From Bradyrhizobium sp. ORS 285 (GTDB taxonomy: Bacteria; Pseudomonadota; Alphaproteobacteria; Rhizobiales; Xanthobacteraceae): a stretch of 64,000 nucleotides of DNA. A model generated the notes under the pieces. The model ran no database searches, had not been told where the DNA came from, and saw nothing but the letters and a program-made list of their open reading frames with translations. The stretch covers positions 3,555,001 through 3,619,000 of the forward strand of contig NZ_LT859959.1 of NCBI RefSeq assembly GCF_900176205.1, given 5' to 3'. Shown here piece by piece: positions 15,282-24,200 of the stretch. A program made the position numbers and the translations under genes. Position 1 is the stretch's first letter. Each line of letters begins with the position of its first letter.

Positions 15282-16268
15282 TCAGTCGCCGGCCCCGCTT
15301 TCCAAGATGTGCGTCCGGAACGTCGCCAGCATGTCGCAGCGCCGTCCCGCGTCCACGCTGGCCGGGACCAGCAGCACGCTGCGCGGTCCTGCCGCGGCGA
15401 GCTCATTGAGCTTGGTGCGGACTTCTTCATGGCTGCCGATCAGCGAGCGCGCGAGAAAGCTCTCGATGTTGGTCGGCGGCACCACGGCGCCGGGTCCGGC
15501 GGACAGTTGCCGCCTGCGGTCGAAGAACTGTTGCAGGAACGGCGCGGCTTCGGCGATGGCCTCGTCCCGGGTCGGCGCGCTGCAATAGAACCGCGAGACT
15601 ACCAGCCGTGGATCGGCGGTGGCATTGCGTTCCCGATAGCTTCGCAGCATCTGCCTGACGTCATCGAGCGACGATGTCAGGCCAGCCATCAGACCATGGC
15701 CATGCGCGGCCGCATCATCGAGCGCGGCTTCGCTCGCCGATGCGATCCAGGTCGGGACGGGGTTCTGCAGCGGCCGCGGCGTTAGCCTGAGACGATCGAC
15801 CTGGAAGTAGCGGCCGTGATGGGAGACTTCCTCCTCGGCGAGGAGCCGCTGAATCAATTGCAGCGCCTCGAGCATGCGCGGCCGGGTCTCGTCCGGCGAC
15901 ACACCGAAATTCCGGTTCTGCTCGGGAAAAGGTCCGCCGCGCGCGACGCCAAAATCGAGACGGCCGCCGCTCAGGATGTCGATCGTTGCGACATCCTCGG
16001 CGACTTCCACAGGTGGACGAAACGGCAGCAGCACGGCCGCGGTGCCGAGGCGAATGCGGGTCGTGCGGGCGGCGAGATATCCCAGCAGCGCGAACAGCGA
16101 GGGGCTCGAGCTGCCATCATCGAAATGATGCTCGGAAATCCAGGCTTCATCGAAGCCGAGTGCCTCGGCCTTGAGCACCAGATCGGTTTCGGCCTGGATG
16201 GCCGCGGCATGGCCGAGACCGTGATTGTCGTAGGGGCAGAAGATGCCGATGCGGAGACGAGCACTCAT
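15282..16268 (-). CDS. LLM-class flavin-dependent oxidoreductase
   Basis: A 328-residue luciferase-like monooxygenase (F420/FMN TIM-barrel) protein; ATG at 16268. Family marks are LRIGIFCPYDNHGLG, the WISEHHFDDG motif (conserved E-H-H), RIRLGTAAVLLPFRPP and DILSGGRLDFGVARGG. These enzymes use reduced flavin to oxidise small molecules such as alkanes, sulfonates or amines, and need a separate reductase, which is not in the vicinity. The substrate is unknown. It is convergent with argD. Confidence 0.88.
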   Translation of the reverse strand: MSARLRIGIFCPYDNHGLGHAAAIQAETDLVLKAEALGFDEAWISEHHFDDGSSSPSLFALLGYLAARTTRIRLGTAAVLLPFRPPVEVAEDVATIDILSGGRLDFGVARGGPFPEQNRNFGVSPDETRPRMLEALQLIQRLLAEEEVSHHGRYFQVDRLRLTPRPLQNPVPTWIASASEAALDDAAAHGHGLMAGLTSSLDDVRQMLRSYRERNATADPRLVVSRFYCSAPTRDEAIAEAAPFLQQFFDRRRQLSAGPGAVVPPTNIESFLARSLIGSHEEVRTKLNELAAAGPRSVLLVPASVDAGRRCDMLATFRTHILESGAGD

Positions 16269-16520
16269 GATGACCAAGCTGTACCGGCATCGCGGAGGAA
16301 TTTCCAGAACTCGTCCTCGGTTGACCTAAATCAAAGACAGCGCGGCTCCTGAAAAACGATCTTGGCGGTGCCAAACACCTGCGGTCCGATGCATGACGTT
16401 GTATCCTTCTGGATATAGCGTCGTACGGGATGTGATCAGCTCGTCAGGAACGAGGCTTGCCGGAACCAAGCTGATGATCATTCCGCCGACAACGACGTCG
16501 GCATCAGAGGAGATGCAAGA

Positions 16521-16802
16521 ATGGCGAGAGACAATCTGGCGCGCGTGCGGCCGGTGGAGGACACCCGCAGCCATATCGCCCCCGCTGCCGCGACCGAAGA
16601 GGTCCTGATCCATGTCCGCTTCTTCCCGAATTCGGACATCAACATGATCGGCGAGAAGCCCGCTGGTCTCACTGCCAACCAATGGTACGAGGGGCTGCTC
16701 GACATGGCGCGTCCGCACTATCAGACGTTTGCCGGCGGTCGCGGCTTCTTCCGCATTCCCCGCCCCTGCTTCGAGGCGATCCTCAAGGATGTCGCGGCCT
16801 GA
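16521..16802 (+). CDS. Conserved-looking hypothetical protein (93 aa)
   Basis: A 93-codon gene with GGAG about 10 bases before its ATG. The N-terminal third is polar and basic; the remainder (VLIHVRFFPNSDIN, ANQWYEGLLDMARPHYQTF, GRGFFRIPRPCFEAIL) looks like a compact alpha/beta fold without signal peptide or membrane segment. I do not recognise the family. Coding is supported by codon-level composition and by the lack of overlap with any other gene. Confidence 0.6.
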   Translation: MARDNLARVRPVEDTRSHIAPAAATEEVLIHVRFFPNSDINMIGEKPAGLTANQWYEGLLDMARPHYQTFAGGRGFFRIPRPCFEAILKDVAA

Positions 16803-16926
16803 TCCAGGCCGCCGGCTGTTCGATTGAGGCAGTGGGCGTCCTCTCTGCCTCAGTCCTGTCGACCGCGGTGCGCCGGGTGCGCCGCGGTCGCTGGCGTTCG
16901 ATCGTCATGTCTGGCGGAGCAAGCGC

Positions 16927-17679
16927 GTGAGCGATGCAGTGTTCAGTGAAGTACAACGGGGGTTCAGCGACATCGTCGCCGCAGTGTCCGCCTCGCCCCA
17001 ACTGGCGGATAGGCTCGCGGACCGCGCATTCGATCTGTTCGAAGCCAACATCGACGCGCAGACGGCGCATCTGCCGGCGCTCGCCTGCGCCAAGGGCTGT
17101 CCGTCATGCTGTGCGTTGCGCGTGACAGCGACGGCGCCCGAAATTTTCCTGCTGGCGCGCTATGTCCGCCAGATCGATGCGCGGATGCCGGGCTCGGCGC
17201 TCGGCTCGCTGTCGCGCCGCATCAGGCTCGCCAACCGCGCGACGCGCGAATTGAGCGAGACCGAGCGCATGCGGCTGCGCCAGCCCTGCCCCTTCGTGGT
17301 GCGCGGCGGCTGCATCATCCATCCGGTGCGCCCGCTGGCCTGCCGCGGCCATGCCTCGTTCGACCGGCGCGCCTGCGCGCAGGCAATGGCCGGGCGCGAT
17401 GTGGATGTGCCGGTCTCTGGTCCGCATATCGCGCTGCGCAGCCTGGTGCAGGATGCGCTCAGGGCAGCGCTCGATCGTGCCGGCCTCGCATCCGACCTCT
17501 ACGAGCTGAACCAGGGGCTCGCTCTGGCTCTCGCGGATCCCGAACGGGAGGCGGCATGGCGAAGCGGCCAGGACAGCCTGGCGGCGGCGCGGATCGGCCC
17601 GCCGGCGGTCGCACAGACTGATGCCGTGTTGTGGAGCCGGGCATCCAGTCATGAAAGCGGGGTCCGCGACGACGCCTGA
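16927..17679 (+). CDS. YkgJ-type cysteine cluster protein
   Basis: A 250-residue protein with a GTG start at 16927. It has the CxxxxCC-type metal-binding cluster of the YkgJ/UPF0153 family: CAKGCPSCC near residue 58, CPFVVRGGCIIHPVRPLACRG around residue 125, split here as CPFVVRGGC and HPVRPLACRG, and a further cysteine in RRACAQ. The family is presumed to bind zinc or an Fe-S cluster; a role in metal supply or protein modification is not settled. Cytosolic. No clear operon partner; the next gene faces it from the minus strand. Confidence 0.82.
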   Translation: MSDAVFSEVQRGFSDIVAAVSASPQLADRLADRAFDLFEANIDAQTAHLPALACAKGCPSCCALRVTATAPEIFLLARYVRQIDARMPGSALGSLSRRIRLANRATRELSETERMRLRQPCPFVVRGGCIIHPVRPLACRGHASFDRRACAQAMAGRDVDVPVSGPHIALRSLVQDALRAALDRAGLASDLYELNQGLALALADPEREAAWRSGQDSLAAARIGPPAVAQTDAVLWSRASSHESGVRDDA

Positions 17680-17700
17680 GTCGACGTCGCGCGCAGCGGG

Positions 17701-18675
17701 TCATGGCTTGAGGATCGACGCTCCCGTCGTGGCGCGGCTTTCCAGGTCGGCGTGCCCCCGCGCCGCGTCCTTCAGCGCATAGGCATGATTGATCGGCACG
17801 TGCAGCTTGCCGCTGATCACGGCCGAGAACAGCGTGTCGGCGCCTTCCAGCAGCTCCGCCCGCGTGCCGATGTAGTCGTTGAGCTTCGGGCGCGTCGCGA
17901 ACAGCGAGCCGTGGCTGTTGAGCTCGGCGATCGAGAACGGCGGCACCGGCCCGGAGGCATTGCCGAAGCTCACGAACAGGCCGCGCCGTCTCAGGCAGGA
18001 CAGTGATCCCGGGAAGGTCGACTTGCCGACGCCGTCATAGACCACGTCGCAGCCTTCGCCGCGGCTGATCTGCTTCACCCGTGCGACGAAGTCCTCCTCG
18101 TTGTAGAGGATGACGTGATCGCAGCCATTGGCGAGCGCGAGCTCCGCCTTGGCCTTCGAGCCGACCGTGCCGATGACATGCGCGCCGAGCGCGCGCGCCC
18201 ACTGGCAGGCGAGCAGTCCGATGCCGCCGGCAGCTGCGTGGATCAGCACGCGGTGATGCGGCTCGACCTTGAACGTCTTGTGCAGCAGGTACCACACGGT
18301 CAGTCCCTTGAGCATCAGCACCGCGCCCTGCTCGTAGGTGATGTGGTCGGGCAGCTTGACCAGGCGCTGCCAGCCGATGTTGCGCTCCGTGGCGTAGCCG
18401 CCGAGGTTCTCGTAATAGGCAACACGGTCGCCGGGGTGGAAATGCGTCACGCCGGGGCCGACCGCAACCACCTCGCCGGCGGCCTCGTTACCGGCGACGA
18501 ACGGCAGGCCCGGCGCCTTGTACAGGCCAGTGCGATAATAGACATCGATGAAGTTCAGCCCGATCGCGTGCTGGCGGATGCGGACCTCGCCGGGGCCAGG
18601 GGCGGCAAGATCGACCGGCTCATAGACCAGCGCCTCGGGGCCGCCCACCTTGTGCACGCGCACCGCTTTGGCCAT
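17701..18675 (-). CDS. NADPH:quinone oxidoreductase family protein
   Basis: A 324-residue zinc-independent medium-chain dehydrogenase/reductase of the Qor type; ATG at 18675 (MAKAVRVHKVGG). Domain order is GroES-like (residues 1-125, with GLNFIDVYYRTGLY and LPFVAGNEAAGEVVAVGPGV) and Rossmann (125-270, NADPH site HAAAGGIGLLACQWARALG). The catalytic zinc ligands of alcohol dehydrogenases are absent. Qor enzymes reduce quinones or enones with NADPH in the cytosol. Length and motifs are typical; the physiological substrate is unknown. Confidence 0.9.
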   Translation of the reverse strand: MAKAVRVHKVGGPEALVYEPVDLAAPGPGEVRIRQHAIGLNFIDVYYRTGLYKAPGLPFVAGNEAAGEVVAVGPGVTHFHPGDRVAYYENLGGYATERNIGWQRLVKLPDHITYEQGAVLMLKGLTVWYLLHKTFKVEPHHRVLIHAAAGGIGLLACQWARALGAHVIGTVGSKAKAELALANGCDHVILYNEEDFVARVKQISRGEGCDVVYDGVGKSTFPGSLSCLRRRGLFVSFGNASGPVPPFSIAELNSHGSLFATRPKLNDYIGTRAELLEGADTLFSAVISGKLHVPINHAYALKDAARGHADLESRATTGASILKP

Positions 18676-18841
18676 CGAGCCATCCTCCCTTGCAGAACCT
18701 CGCGTGGCCGGATCTGACAATCCGGTCCAGGAGCTTCAGACAATTACCTGATTCTCATCGCGCATCCGGCGCGTTGAACCGCCGGCGCGACCGCCCGCGA
18801 AAGCGAAGGCGATCAGGACAGGCTTGTCAACTCGGCCGTCC

Positions 18842-19567
18842 TCACGCCTTGCGCTTCCTGCGGTTGCGCGAGGCCATCACGTTGAAGGCCTCGACCGCGA
18901 GTGCGAAGGCGATCGCGAAATAGATGTAGCCGCGCGGGATGTGGAACTCGAACCCGTCGGCCACCAGCGCGACGCCGATCAGCACCAGGAAGGCGAGCGC
19001 CAGCATCTTGGTGGTCGGATGGTTGGCTACGAAGCGCGCGACCGGCCCGGACGAGACGTACATGATGATCACCGCGATGATGACGGCGGCGATCATGATC
19101 TCCAGATCCTGCGCCATGCCGATCGCGGTGATGATCGAGTCGAGCGAGAACACGAGGTCGATGACGATGATCTGCGCGATCACCCAGAAGAAGCTGCTGC
19201 GGCCGCCGGTTTGCGGTCCCTCCCCCTCGCGTGCCTCCACCTCGGAGTGGATCTCATGCGTCGCCTTGGCGATCAGGAACAGGCCGCCGCCGATCAGGAT
19301 GATGTCGCGCCAGGAAAAGCCGAGCTTGCCGATCGAGAACACCGGCTGGGTCAGCCCGATCAGCCAGACCAGCACGCTGAGCAGCATGATGCGGAAGATC
19401 AGCGCCAGCGCCAGACCGATCTGGCGGGCGCGCGTCGATTGCGGCTCGGGAATGCGCGCTGTGATCACCGACAGAAAGATGACGTTGTCGATGCCGAGGA
19501 CGATTTCGAGCGCGGTCAGCGTCAGCAACGCGGCCCAGGCTTCGGGACTGGTCAGAAGGTCGATCAT
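18842..19567 (-). CDS. TerC-family integral membrane protein
   Basis: A 241-residue TerC/YjbE-type membrane protein with about seven hydrophobic spans. Conserved pieces are ALEIVLGIDNVIFLSVI near residue 18 (acidic residues in a membrane helix) and FWVIAQIIVIDLVFSLDSIITAIGM, the twin D-N/D-S pattern of the family. TerC proteins are linked to tellurite resistance and to manganese export, the latter helping metalation of exported proteins. Its ATG (19567) overlaps the stop of pcs by 4 bases (ATGA), so the two are translated together. Confidence 0.9.
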   Translation of the reverse strand: MIDLLTSPEAWAALLTLTALEIVLGIDNVIFLSVITARIPEPQSTRARQIGLALALIFRIMLLSVLVWLIGLTQPVFSIGKLGFSWRDIILIGGGLFLIAKATHEIHSEVEAREGEGPQTGGRSSFFWVIAQIIVIDLVFSLDSIITAIGMAQDLEIMIAAVIIAVIIMYVSSGPVARFVANHPTTKMLALAFLVLIGVALVADGFEFHIPRGYIYFAIAFALAVEAFNVMASRNRRKRKA

Positions 19568-20298
19568 GCTTTCAAGGATCTCAACAGGCGGATCGCGGAG
19601 TCGCTCGCGACGATGTAGAGGCCGATCGCGCACAGCACAGTCGTGACGATCGGACCCGCGGTGAAATTCTGGCTCAACACATCAATCACCAGCAGGCCCC
19701 ACAGCACGACCAGAGGCAGCGTCAGCCAGCGCAGCCGTTTCACGCGTACGGGATGGATGACGTGGAACGGCGCGAAGGTCAGCGCGATCAGCAGTGCCAG
19801 GCCCAGCGTGGCGAGCAGCGGCGACGGATGCAGCAGGAACAGATAGAACGCGGCGATATTCCACAGGCCCGGAAAGCCGCGGAAATGGTTGTCGTCGCTC
19901 TTCATGCGGCGATCCGCGAAGTACAGCGCGCCGCTCACGGCGATGCCGATTCCGATCACCGGCGCGGCCAGCGGCAGCAGCATCCCGCTCGCGGTGATCG
20001 CATAGGCCGGCACGAACACATAGGTCGTGAAATCCACGACGAGATCGAGCACGTCGCCAGACCAGTCGGGCTGCACGTTCATCACGTCGAGCCAGCGCGC
20101 CAGCGGTCCATCGATGCCATCAATGACGAGCGCCACGCCGAGCCACCAGAACATCGCTGTCCAATGCTCGCGCACGGCCTCCAGCATGGCGAGCAGCGCC
20201 ACGCCCGCGCCGAGCGCGGTGAAGACGTGCACCGAGAACGCGGCGGCGCGATGCGCCGGCGTGGCTGATACGGCGCTCTCTGGTCTCAACTGATCCAT
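19564..20298 (-). CDS. pcs: Phosphatidylcholine synthase
   Basis: A 244-residue Pcs. The CDP-alcohol phosphotransferase motif is visible around residue 60 as DGIDGPLARWLD followed by GDVLDLVVDF, keeping the D-G-x2-A-R ... G-x3-D-x3-D order. About eight hydrophobic segments place it in the inner membrane. It condenses choline with CDP-diacylglycerol to give phosphatidylcholine in one step, a pathway typical of rhizobia and other host-associated alphaproteobacteria. The downstream TerC gene is translationally coupled. Confidence 0.93.
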   Translation of the reverse strand: MDQLRPESAVSATPAHRAAAFSVHVFTALGAGVALLAMLEAVREHWTAMFWWLGVALVIDGIDGPLARWLDVMNVQPDWSGDVLDLVVDFTTYVFVPAYAITASGMLLPLAAPVIGIGIAVSGALYFADRRMKSDDNHFRGFPGLWNIAAFYLFLLHPSPLLATLGLALLIALTFAPFHVIHPVRVKRLRWLTLPLVVLWGLLVIDVLSQNFTAGPIVTTVLCAIGLYIVASDSAIRLLRSLKA

Positions 20299-20415
20299 GT
20301 CGGTTCACTGCTACCAGGAATCGGAGCGAATTGCATATCGTCGCTTGCGGCGATGCGCCGCGCAGGCGTGCGGAACACTCTTGAAAATGCCGGCGGGAAC
20401 GTCAAATGTTCCGGC

Positions 20416-21615
20416 ATGACCCACGCAGACACCAGCTTCGATGTCATCGTCGTCGGCGGCGGCCCCGCAGGGCTCGCGGCTGCCATCGCCCTGTCGCAGA
20501 CCGGCGCCCGGACGGCTCTCGTCGCCCGCCAGGCTCCCTATGCCGACAACCGCACCACCGCCCTGCTCGGCGGCTCCGTCGACTTCCTCGACGAGATCGG
20601 GGTCTGGGCCTTATGCCGCGACCGCGCCGCCGGCTTGAAGACGATGCGGCTGGTCGACGACACCGGCCGGCTGATCCGCGCCCCAGAGGTGCGTTTCGTC
20701 GCCGACGAGATCGGGATCGAGGTGTTCGGCTACAACATCGCCAATGCTGTCCTGGTGGAGGCGCTGGAGCGGCGCGCCGGTGAGATCGCCGAGCTGACGC
20801 GGATTGCCGAAGACGCCGAGAGTGTCAGCTCCGGCGCCGAAGCGGTGACCGTCACCACCGGATCGGGCCGCGTGCTGACCGCGCAACTCGTCGTCGGCGC
20901 CGATGGCCGGCATTCGCTGTGCCGCGAGGCGGCGGGGATCGGCGTCAGCCGTCGCGCGCTGCAGCAGTCGGCGCTGACCTTCAACATCACCCATGCGCGG
21001 CCGCACCATAACGTCTCGACGGAATTCCACACCTCGCACGGCCCGTGCGTGTTCGTGCCATTGCCGGGCGATCGCTCCAGCGTGGTCTGGGTCGCGGCGC
21101 CCAGGGAAGCCGAGCGGCTCCATGCCCTCGATGACGACGAGCTGTCCGCCGCCGCCGAGCGGCAGTCGCATTCGATCTTCGGCCGGGTGCATGTCGAGCC
21201 GGGCCGTCATGTGTTTCCGCTCGCGATCGAGCGGCCGCAAGCTTACGCGCAGAACCGCATTGTCCTGATCGGTGAGGCCGCCCATGTCGTGCCGCCGATC
21301 GGCGCGCAGGGACTGAATCTCGGGCTGCGCGACGGCATCGACATCGCCGATGTCGTGCGCAAGGCCAAGGCGGCCGGCGAGGATCTCGGCGCATCCCAGG
21401 TGATCTCGCGCTATGGCGCGGCCCGCCGGGCCGACATCCTGAGCCGTACCTTCGCGATCGATGTCGCCAACCGCTCGCTGCTCAGCGATCTCCTGCCGAT
21501 GCAGTCGCTGCGTGCGGTCGGCATGCATCTGATGGGTGGCATCGGTCCGCTGCGGCGGCTGGCGATGCGCGAGGGTTTGGCGCCCTCCTGGCGGAGCTCG
21601 CGCCGCGCCGGCTGA
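20416..21615 (+). CDS. UbiH/UbiF-family FAD monooxygenase
   Basis: A 399-residue flavoprotein hydroxylase; ATG at 20416. The dinucleotide fold starts DVIVVGGGPAGLAAAIAL; the second NAD(P)-proximal motif is LVVGADGRHSLCR (D-G), and the third FAD motif is IVLIGEAAHVVPPIGAQGLNLGLRD (GD/GE-AAH-x-P-x-x-x-Q-G-x-N). This pattern is that of ubiquinone-ring hydroxylases. The step (C4, C5, C6 or C1) is not readable from sequence. The gene is divergent from pcs and its start codon sits in a hairpin. Confidence 0.88.
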   Translation: MTHADTSFDVIVVGGGPAGLAAAIALSQTGARTALVARQAPYADNRTTALLGGSVDFLDEIGVWALCRDRAAGLKTMRLVDDTGRLIRAPEVRFVADEIGIEVFGYNIANAVLVEALERRAGEIAELTRIAEDAESVSSGAEAVTVTTGSGRVLTAQLVVGADGRHSLCREAAGIGVSRRALQQSALTFNITHARPHHNVSTEFHTSHGPCVFVPLPGDRSSVVWVAAPREAERLHALDDDELSAAAERQSHSIFGRVHVEPGRHVFPLAIERPQAYAQNRIVLIGEAAHVVPPIGAQGLNLGLRDGIDIADVVRKAKAAGEDLGASQVISRYGAARRADILSRTFAIDVANRSLLSDLLPMQSLRAVGMHLMGGIGPLRRLAMREGLAPSWRSSRRAG

Positions 21616-21621
21616 GCATAA

Positions 21622-22575
21622 TCAGGGAAACACCAGCCGGCCGCTCTGGATCAGCCACATCACGCTGGTCAGCGTCACCACGGACGCGAAGGTGCCGATC
21701 AGCACCGCCGATGACGCGGGCTCGATCCAGCTGTCGTGCTGGCGCGCGATCACGAACACATTGAGCGCGGGTGGCAACGCCGCCATCAGCACCGCTGTCG
21801 CAGCCCATGGCTGCGCGAACGGTCCGAACAGCAGCATCAGGCCGAACGAGATCAGCGGGTGGATCACGAGCTTCACCACCGTGAGCACCGGCACCTCCCA
21901 CGGCAGCCGCTCGAACGGACGCAGCGCCACCGTCACGCCCAGCGCAAACAGCGCCGTCGGCGCCGCCGCATTCTGCAGGAACTGCAAGGTCCGATCGAGC
22001 ACCGTCGGCGGATGGAACTGAATGGCCGCGGCGAGGATGCCGGCGGCGGTGGCCATGATGAGCGGGTTGCGCAGGATCTGCCGCAGCACCGTGCGCAGCG
22101 CATGCCCCAGCGAGGCGTGATCCCGCTCGGTCAGCTCCACCAGCAGCGGAACGATCGAAAACAGGAAGATGCTGTCGCAGCAGAAGATCAGCGCGGTCGG
22201 CGCCGCCGCCTTGGCGCCGAGCACCGAGAGAGCGAGCCCCGGCCCCATATAGCCGATATTGCCATAGCCACCCGCCAGGCCAGCCATGGTCGCCTCGCGC
22301 AGCGACAGCCGGCCGATCAGCTTGCCGAGCACGAGCGCCAGGGTGAACGTCAGCATGGTCGCGAGCGTCGTTGCAACCAGGAAGGGAGGGTTGCTCAGCT
22401 CGGCGAACGGCGTGCGCGCAATGAGGTTGAACATCAAGGCCGGCAGCGACACGTAGAGCAGGAAGAAGTTCATCCAGGACAGCCCGGCCTCGGGCAGCTT
22501 CTTCCATTTACCGCAGGCGAACCCTATGAAAACGACGCCGAAATACGGCAGGGCCAGATTGAGAATGTCGAGCAT
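21622..22575 (-). CDS. AEC-family (auxin efflux carrier-like) transporter
   Basis: A 317-residue membrane protein with about ten hydrophobic segments in two halves, as in the AEC/BART family. Visible: LDILNLALPYFGVVFIGFACG at the N-terminus, LAGGYGNIGYMGPGLAL in the middle (the N-x-G-Y/F-x-G motif) and FALGVTVALRPF in the second half. Bacterial members export malate, malonate and other carboxylates; the substrate is not known here. Convergent with the UbiH-type gene, 6 bp apart. Confidence 0.88.
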   Translation of the reverse strand: MLDILNLALPYFGVVFIGFACGKWKKLPEAGLSWMNFFLLYVSLPALMFNLIARTPFAELSNPPFLVATTLATMLTFTLALVLGKLIGRLSLREATMAGLAGGYGNIGYMGPGLALSVLGAKAAAPTALIFCCDSIFLFSIVPLLVELTERDHASLGHALRTVLRQILRNPLIMATAAGILAAAIQFHPPTVLDRTLQFLQNAAAPTALFALGVTVALRPFERLPWEVPVLTVVKLVIHPLISFGLMLLFGPFAQPWAATAVLMAALPPALNVFVIARQHDSWIEPASSAVLIGTFASVVTLTSVMWLIQSGRLVFP

Positions 22576-22706
22576 GGGTCTTTGCGAATGACCCGTTGCG
22601 GGCCGGGGCTGCAGGAGCGCGCGGCACCGCGCGATTCGGGACTGTCTAGATTAAATCCGCCCCTCGGGCACTAGCATCGGCCTCAATCCTGGTCTATTCG
22701 ACTCTG

Positions 22707-23039
22707 ATGATCAAAGCGCGAACTGCCAAGTTTCAGATCGGCCAGATCGTCCGGCATCGGGTGTTCTCGTTCCGGGGCGTGATCTTCGACATCGACCCCG
22801 AGTTCAACAACACCGAGGAATGGTGGCTCTCGATCCCCGAAGAGGTTCGGCCGCACAAGGACCAGCCGTTCTATCATCTGCTGGCCGAGAACGCGGATTC
22901 CGAATACGTCGCCTATGTGTCGGAACAGAACCTCGTTCCCGACGAGTCCGGCGAGCCGATCCGGCACTCCCAGGTTGCGGAGATCTTCATCAAGGACAAG
23001 GCCGGCGGCTATCGTCCGCGCAATCCGCTGCTGAACTGA
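22707..23039 (+). CDS. hspQ: Heat shock protein HspQ
   Basis: A 110-residue HspQ (hemimethylated-DNA-binding protein YccV family). The family core is seen in AKFQIGQIVRHRVFSFRGVI, DPEFNNTEEWW and the HLLAENADSEYVAYVSEQNL region. HspQ binds hemimethylated origin DNA in E. coli and acts as a specificity factor for Lon protease. Full length, followed by a strong terminator. A heat-shock promoter would be expected upstream, but none is clear. Confidence 0.92.
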   Translation: MIKARTAKFQIGQIVRHRVFSFRGVIFDIDPEFNNTEEWWLSIPEEVRPHKDQPFYHLLAENADSEYVAYVSEQNLVPDESGEPIRHSQVAEIFIKDKAGGYRPRNPLLN

Positions 23040-23105
23040 GGGCGACACGCCCTCACCTTTCCGCGTCCGAGCTACACCTCTCCGATACACCCGCTGATCC
23101 AACAA

Positions 23106-23133
23106 AAAAGGCGCTCCGACCGGAGCGCCTTTT
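23106..23133. terminator. Bidirectional intrinsic terminator between hspQ and the IalB-type gene
   Basis: An 8-bp GC stem (23110-23117 with 23122-23129, GGCGCTCC/GGAGCGCC) flanked by AAAA and TTTT that pair to extend it to 12 bp. U-tracts occur on both strands (TTTTGTTTT on plus, TTTTTTGTT on minus). It can terminate hspQ and the convergent minus-strand gene. Confidence 0.9.
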
Positions 23134-23163
23134 GTTTTCGGAACGTGCCGAACCAGGCTGGCC

Positions 23164-23946
23164 TTACTGCTTCGCCGGCGGCTGGGTCTGCTCCAGCTTC
23201 TTGCGCTGCTCCTCGGCGCGCTTCTGCAGCTCTTCCTGCAGCTTCTGCTGGGTCTTCTCGAACTCCTTCGGATCGGTCGGCGGGCCGTCATAGGCCTTGG
23301 CGAAGCTGCTGGCGCCTTCCTGCAGCGGCAGCGGCAGGGTCAGCGCCGTGCCGTTCGAGTTGATCGCCTGCACGTACAGGTTCTGACCCTTCTTCAGGCT
23401 GGCCAGGAAATCCGGAGTCGCCTCGTAGTCCGACATGCAGCCGTTCTGGAAGCAGATCACGTAGGGGCTTTGCAGCGCCTGGTTGCTGTCGACCACGATG
23501 CGGGTGCCGGGCTGCAACTGCATGCCGAGCGGCAGGGTCACGCGCAGGATCTTCTTCGGCTCGCCTTCGGGCTCGATGATCACGGCGGCAACCACCGGCT
23601 GACCGGACTCGATGCGGCCGTCCTTGCCGATGAAGCAGACCTGCTTGGCGTTGGCATCCTGCCCCTTCAGGCAGAACTTGGTCCACGGGGCGTAGATCAG
23701 CTGCGGCATCTCCGCCGCCTGTGCCTGGGCCTGCTGGCCGCCGGCCGGAGGAGCACCGGCCGCAGGAGGTGCGGCGGGAGCGGGAGCTTTGGGGGCAGCA
23801 GCCGGAGCCTTTGCCTTCGGCGCTGCGGGCGGCTGAGCCTGCGCCTGCGCCTCCGAAGCAAAGGAAACGGCCAGCGCGGTGACCGCCAGCAGGGCGACGA
23901 GCCGCCCACGCGGCCCAACCGACGAGGCCAAGTCACGGAAATTCAT
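23164..23946 (-). CDS. Invasion-associated locus B (IalB) family protein
   Basis: A 260-residue secreted protein; ATG at 23946 gives an N-region followed by VALLAVTALAVSFASEAQAQA, a signal peptide with probable cleavage after AQA. A Pro/Ala/Gln-rich spacer (about residues 40-80) leads to the IalB fold: WTKFCLKGQDANAKQVCFIG, EGEPKKILRVTLPLGM, and YVICFQNGCMSDYEA with its paired cysteines. The C-terminus is a charged Lys/Glu/Gln coiled-coil tail. In Bartonella IalB is linked with erythrocyte entry; in rhizobia members are common and of unknown role. Likely periplasmic or envelope-bound. Confidence 0.88.
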   Translation of the reverse strand: MNFRDLASSVGPRGRLVALLAVTALAVSFASEAQAQAQPPAAPKAKAPAAAPKAPAPAAPPAAGAPPAGGQQAQAQAAEMPQLIYAPWTKFCLKGQDANAKQVCFIGKDGRIESGQPVVAAVIIEPEGEPKKILRVTLPLGMQLQPGTRIVVDSNQALQSPYVICFQNGCMSDYEATPDFLASLKKGQNLYVQAINSNGTALTLPLPLQEGASSFAKAYDGPPTDPKEFEKTQQKLQEELQKRAEEQRKKLEQTQPPAKQ

Positions 23947-24200
23947 TGCGGAAAACCCTTTCTGAACGGCAGCGCCCGAGACCGCCAAAGGCGCCAACCA
24001 AGCCGTCGAAGCGGCTGTCTCCTCAGGAAATGAGGCGGTTAAGTGACAGGCGTTGCCGCCGTAACTCAATCGCCCGCTTTCATAACGCGGTGCGCGGAAG
24101 AATCAATGCCGCGGGACCGTGTCCGGGCGGCGGTCTAGCGCGGGCGAGCCTGTGGTAAAAGCCTTTCGTGGCCTGTTCCGAATCAAATGCTTGCGCCCCG

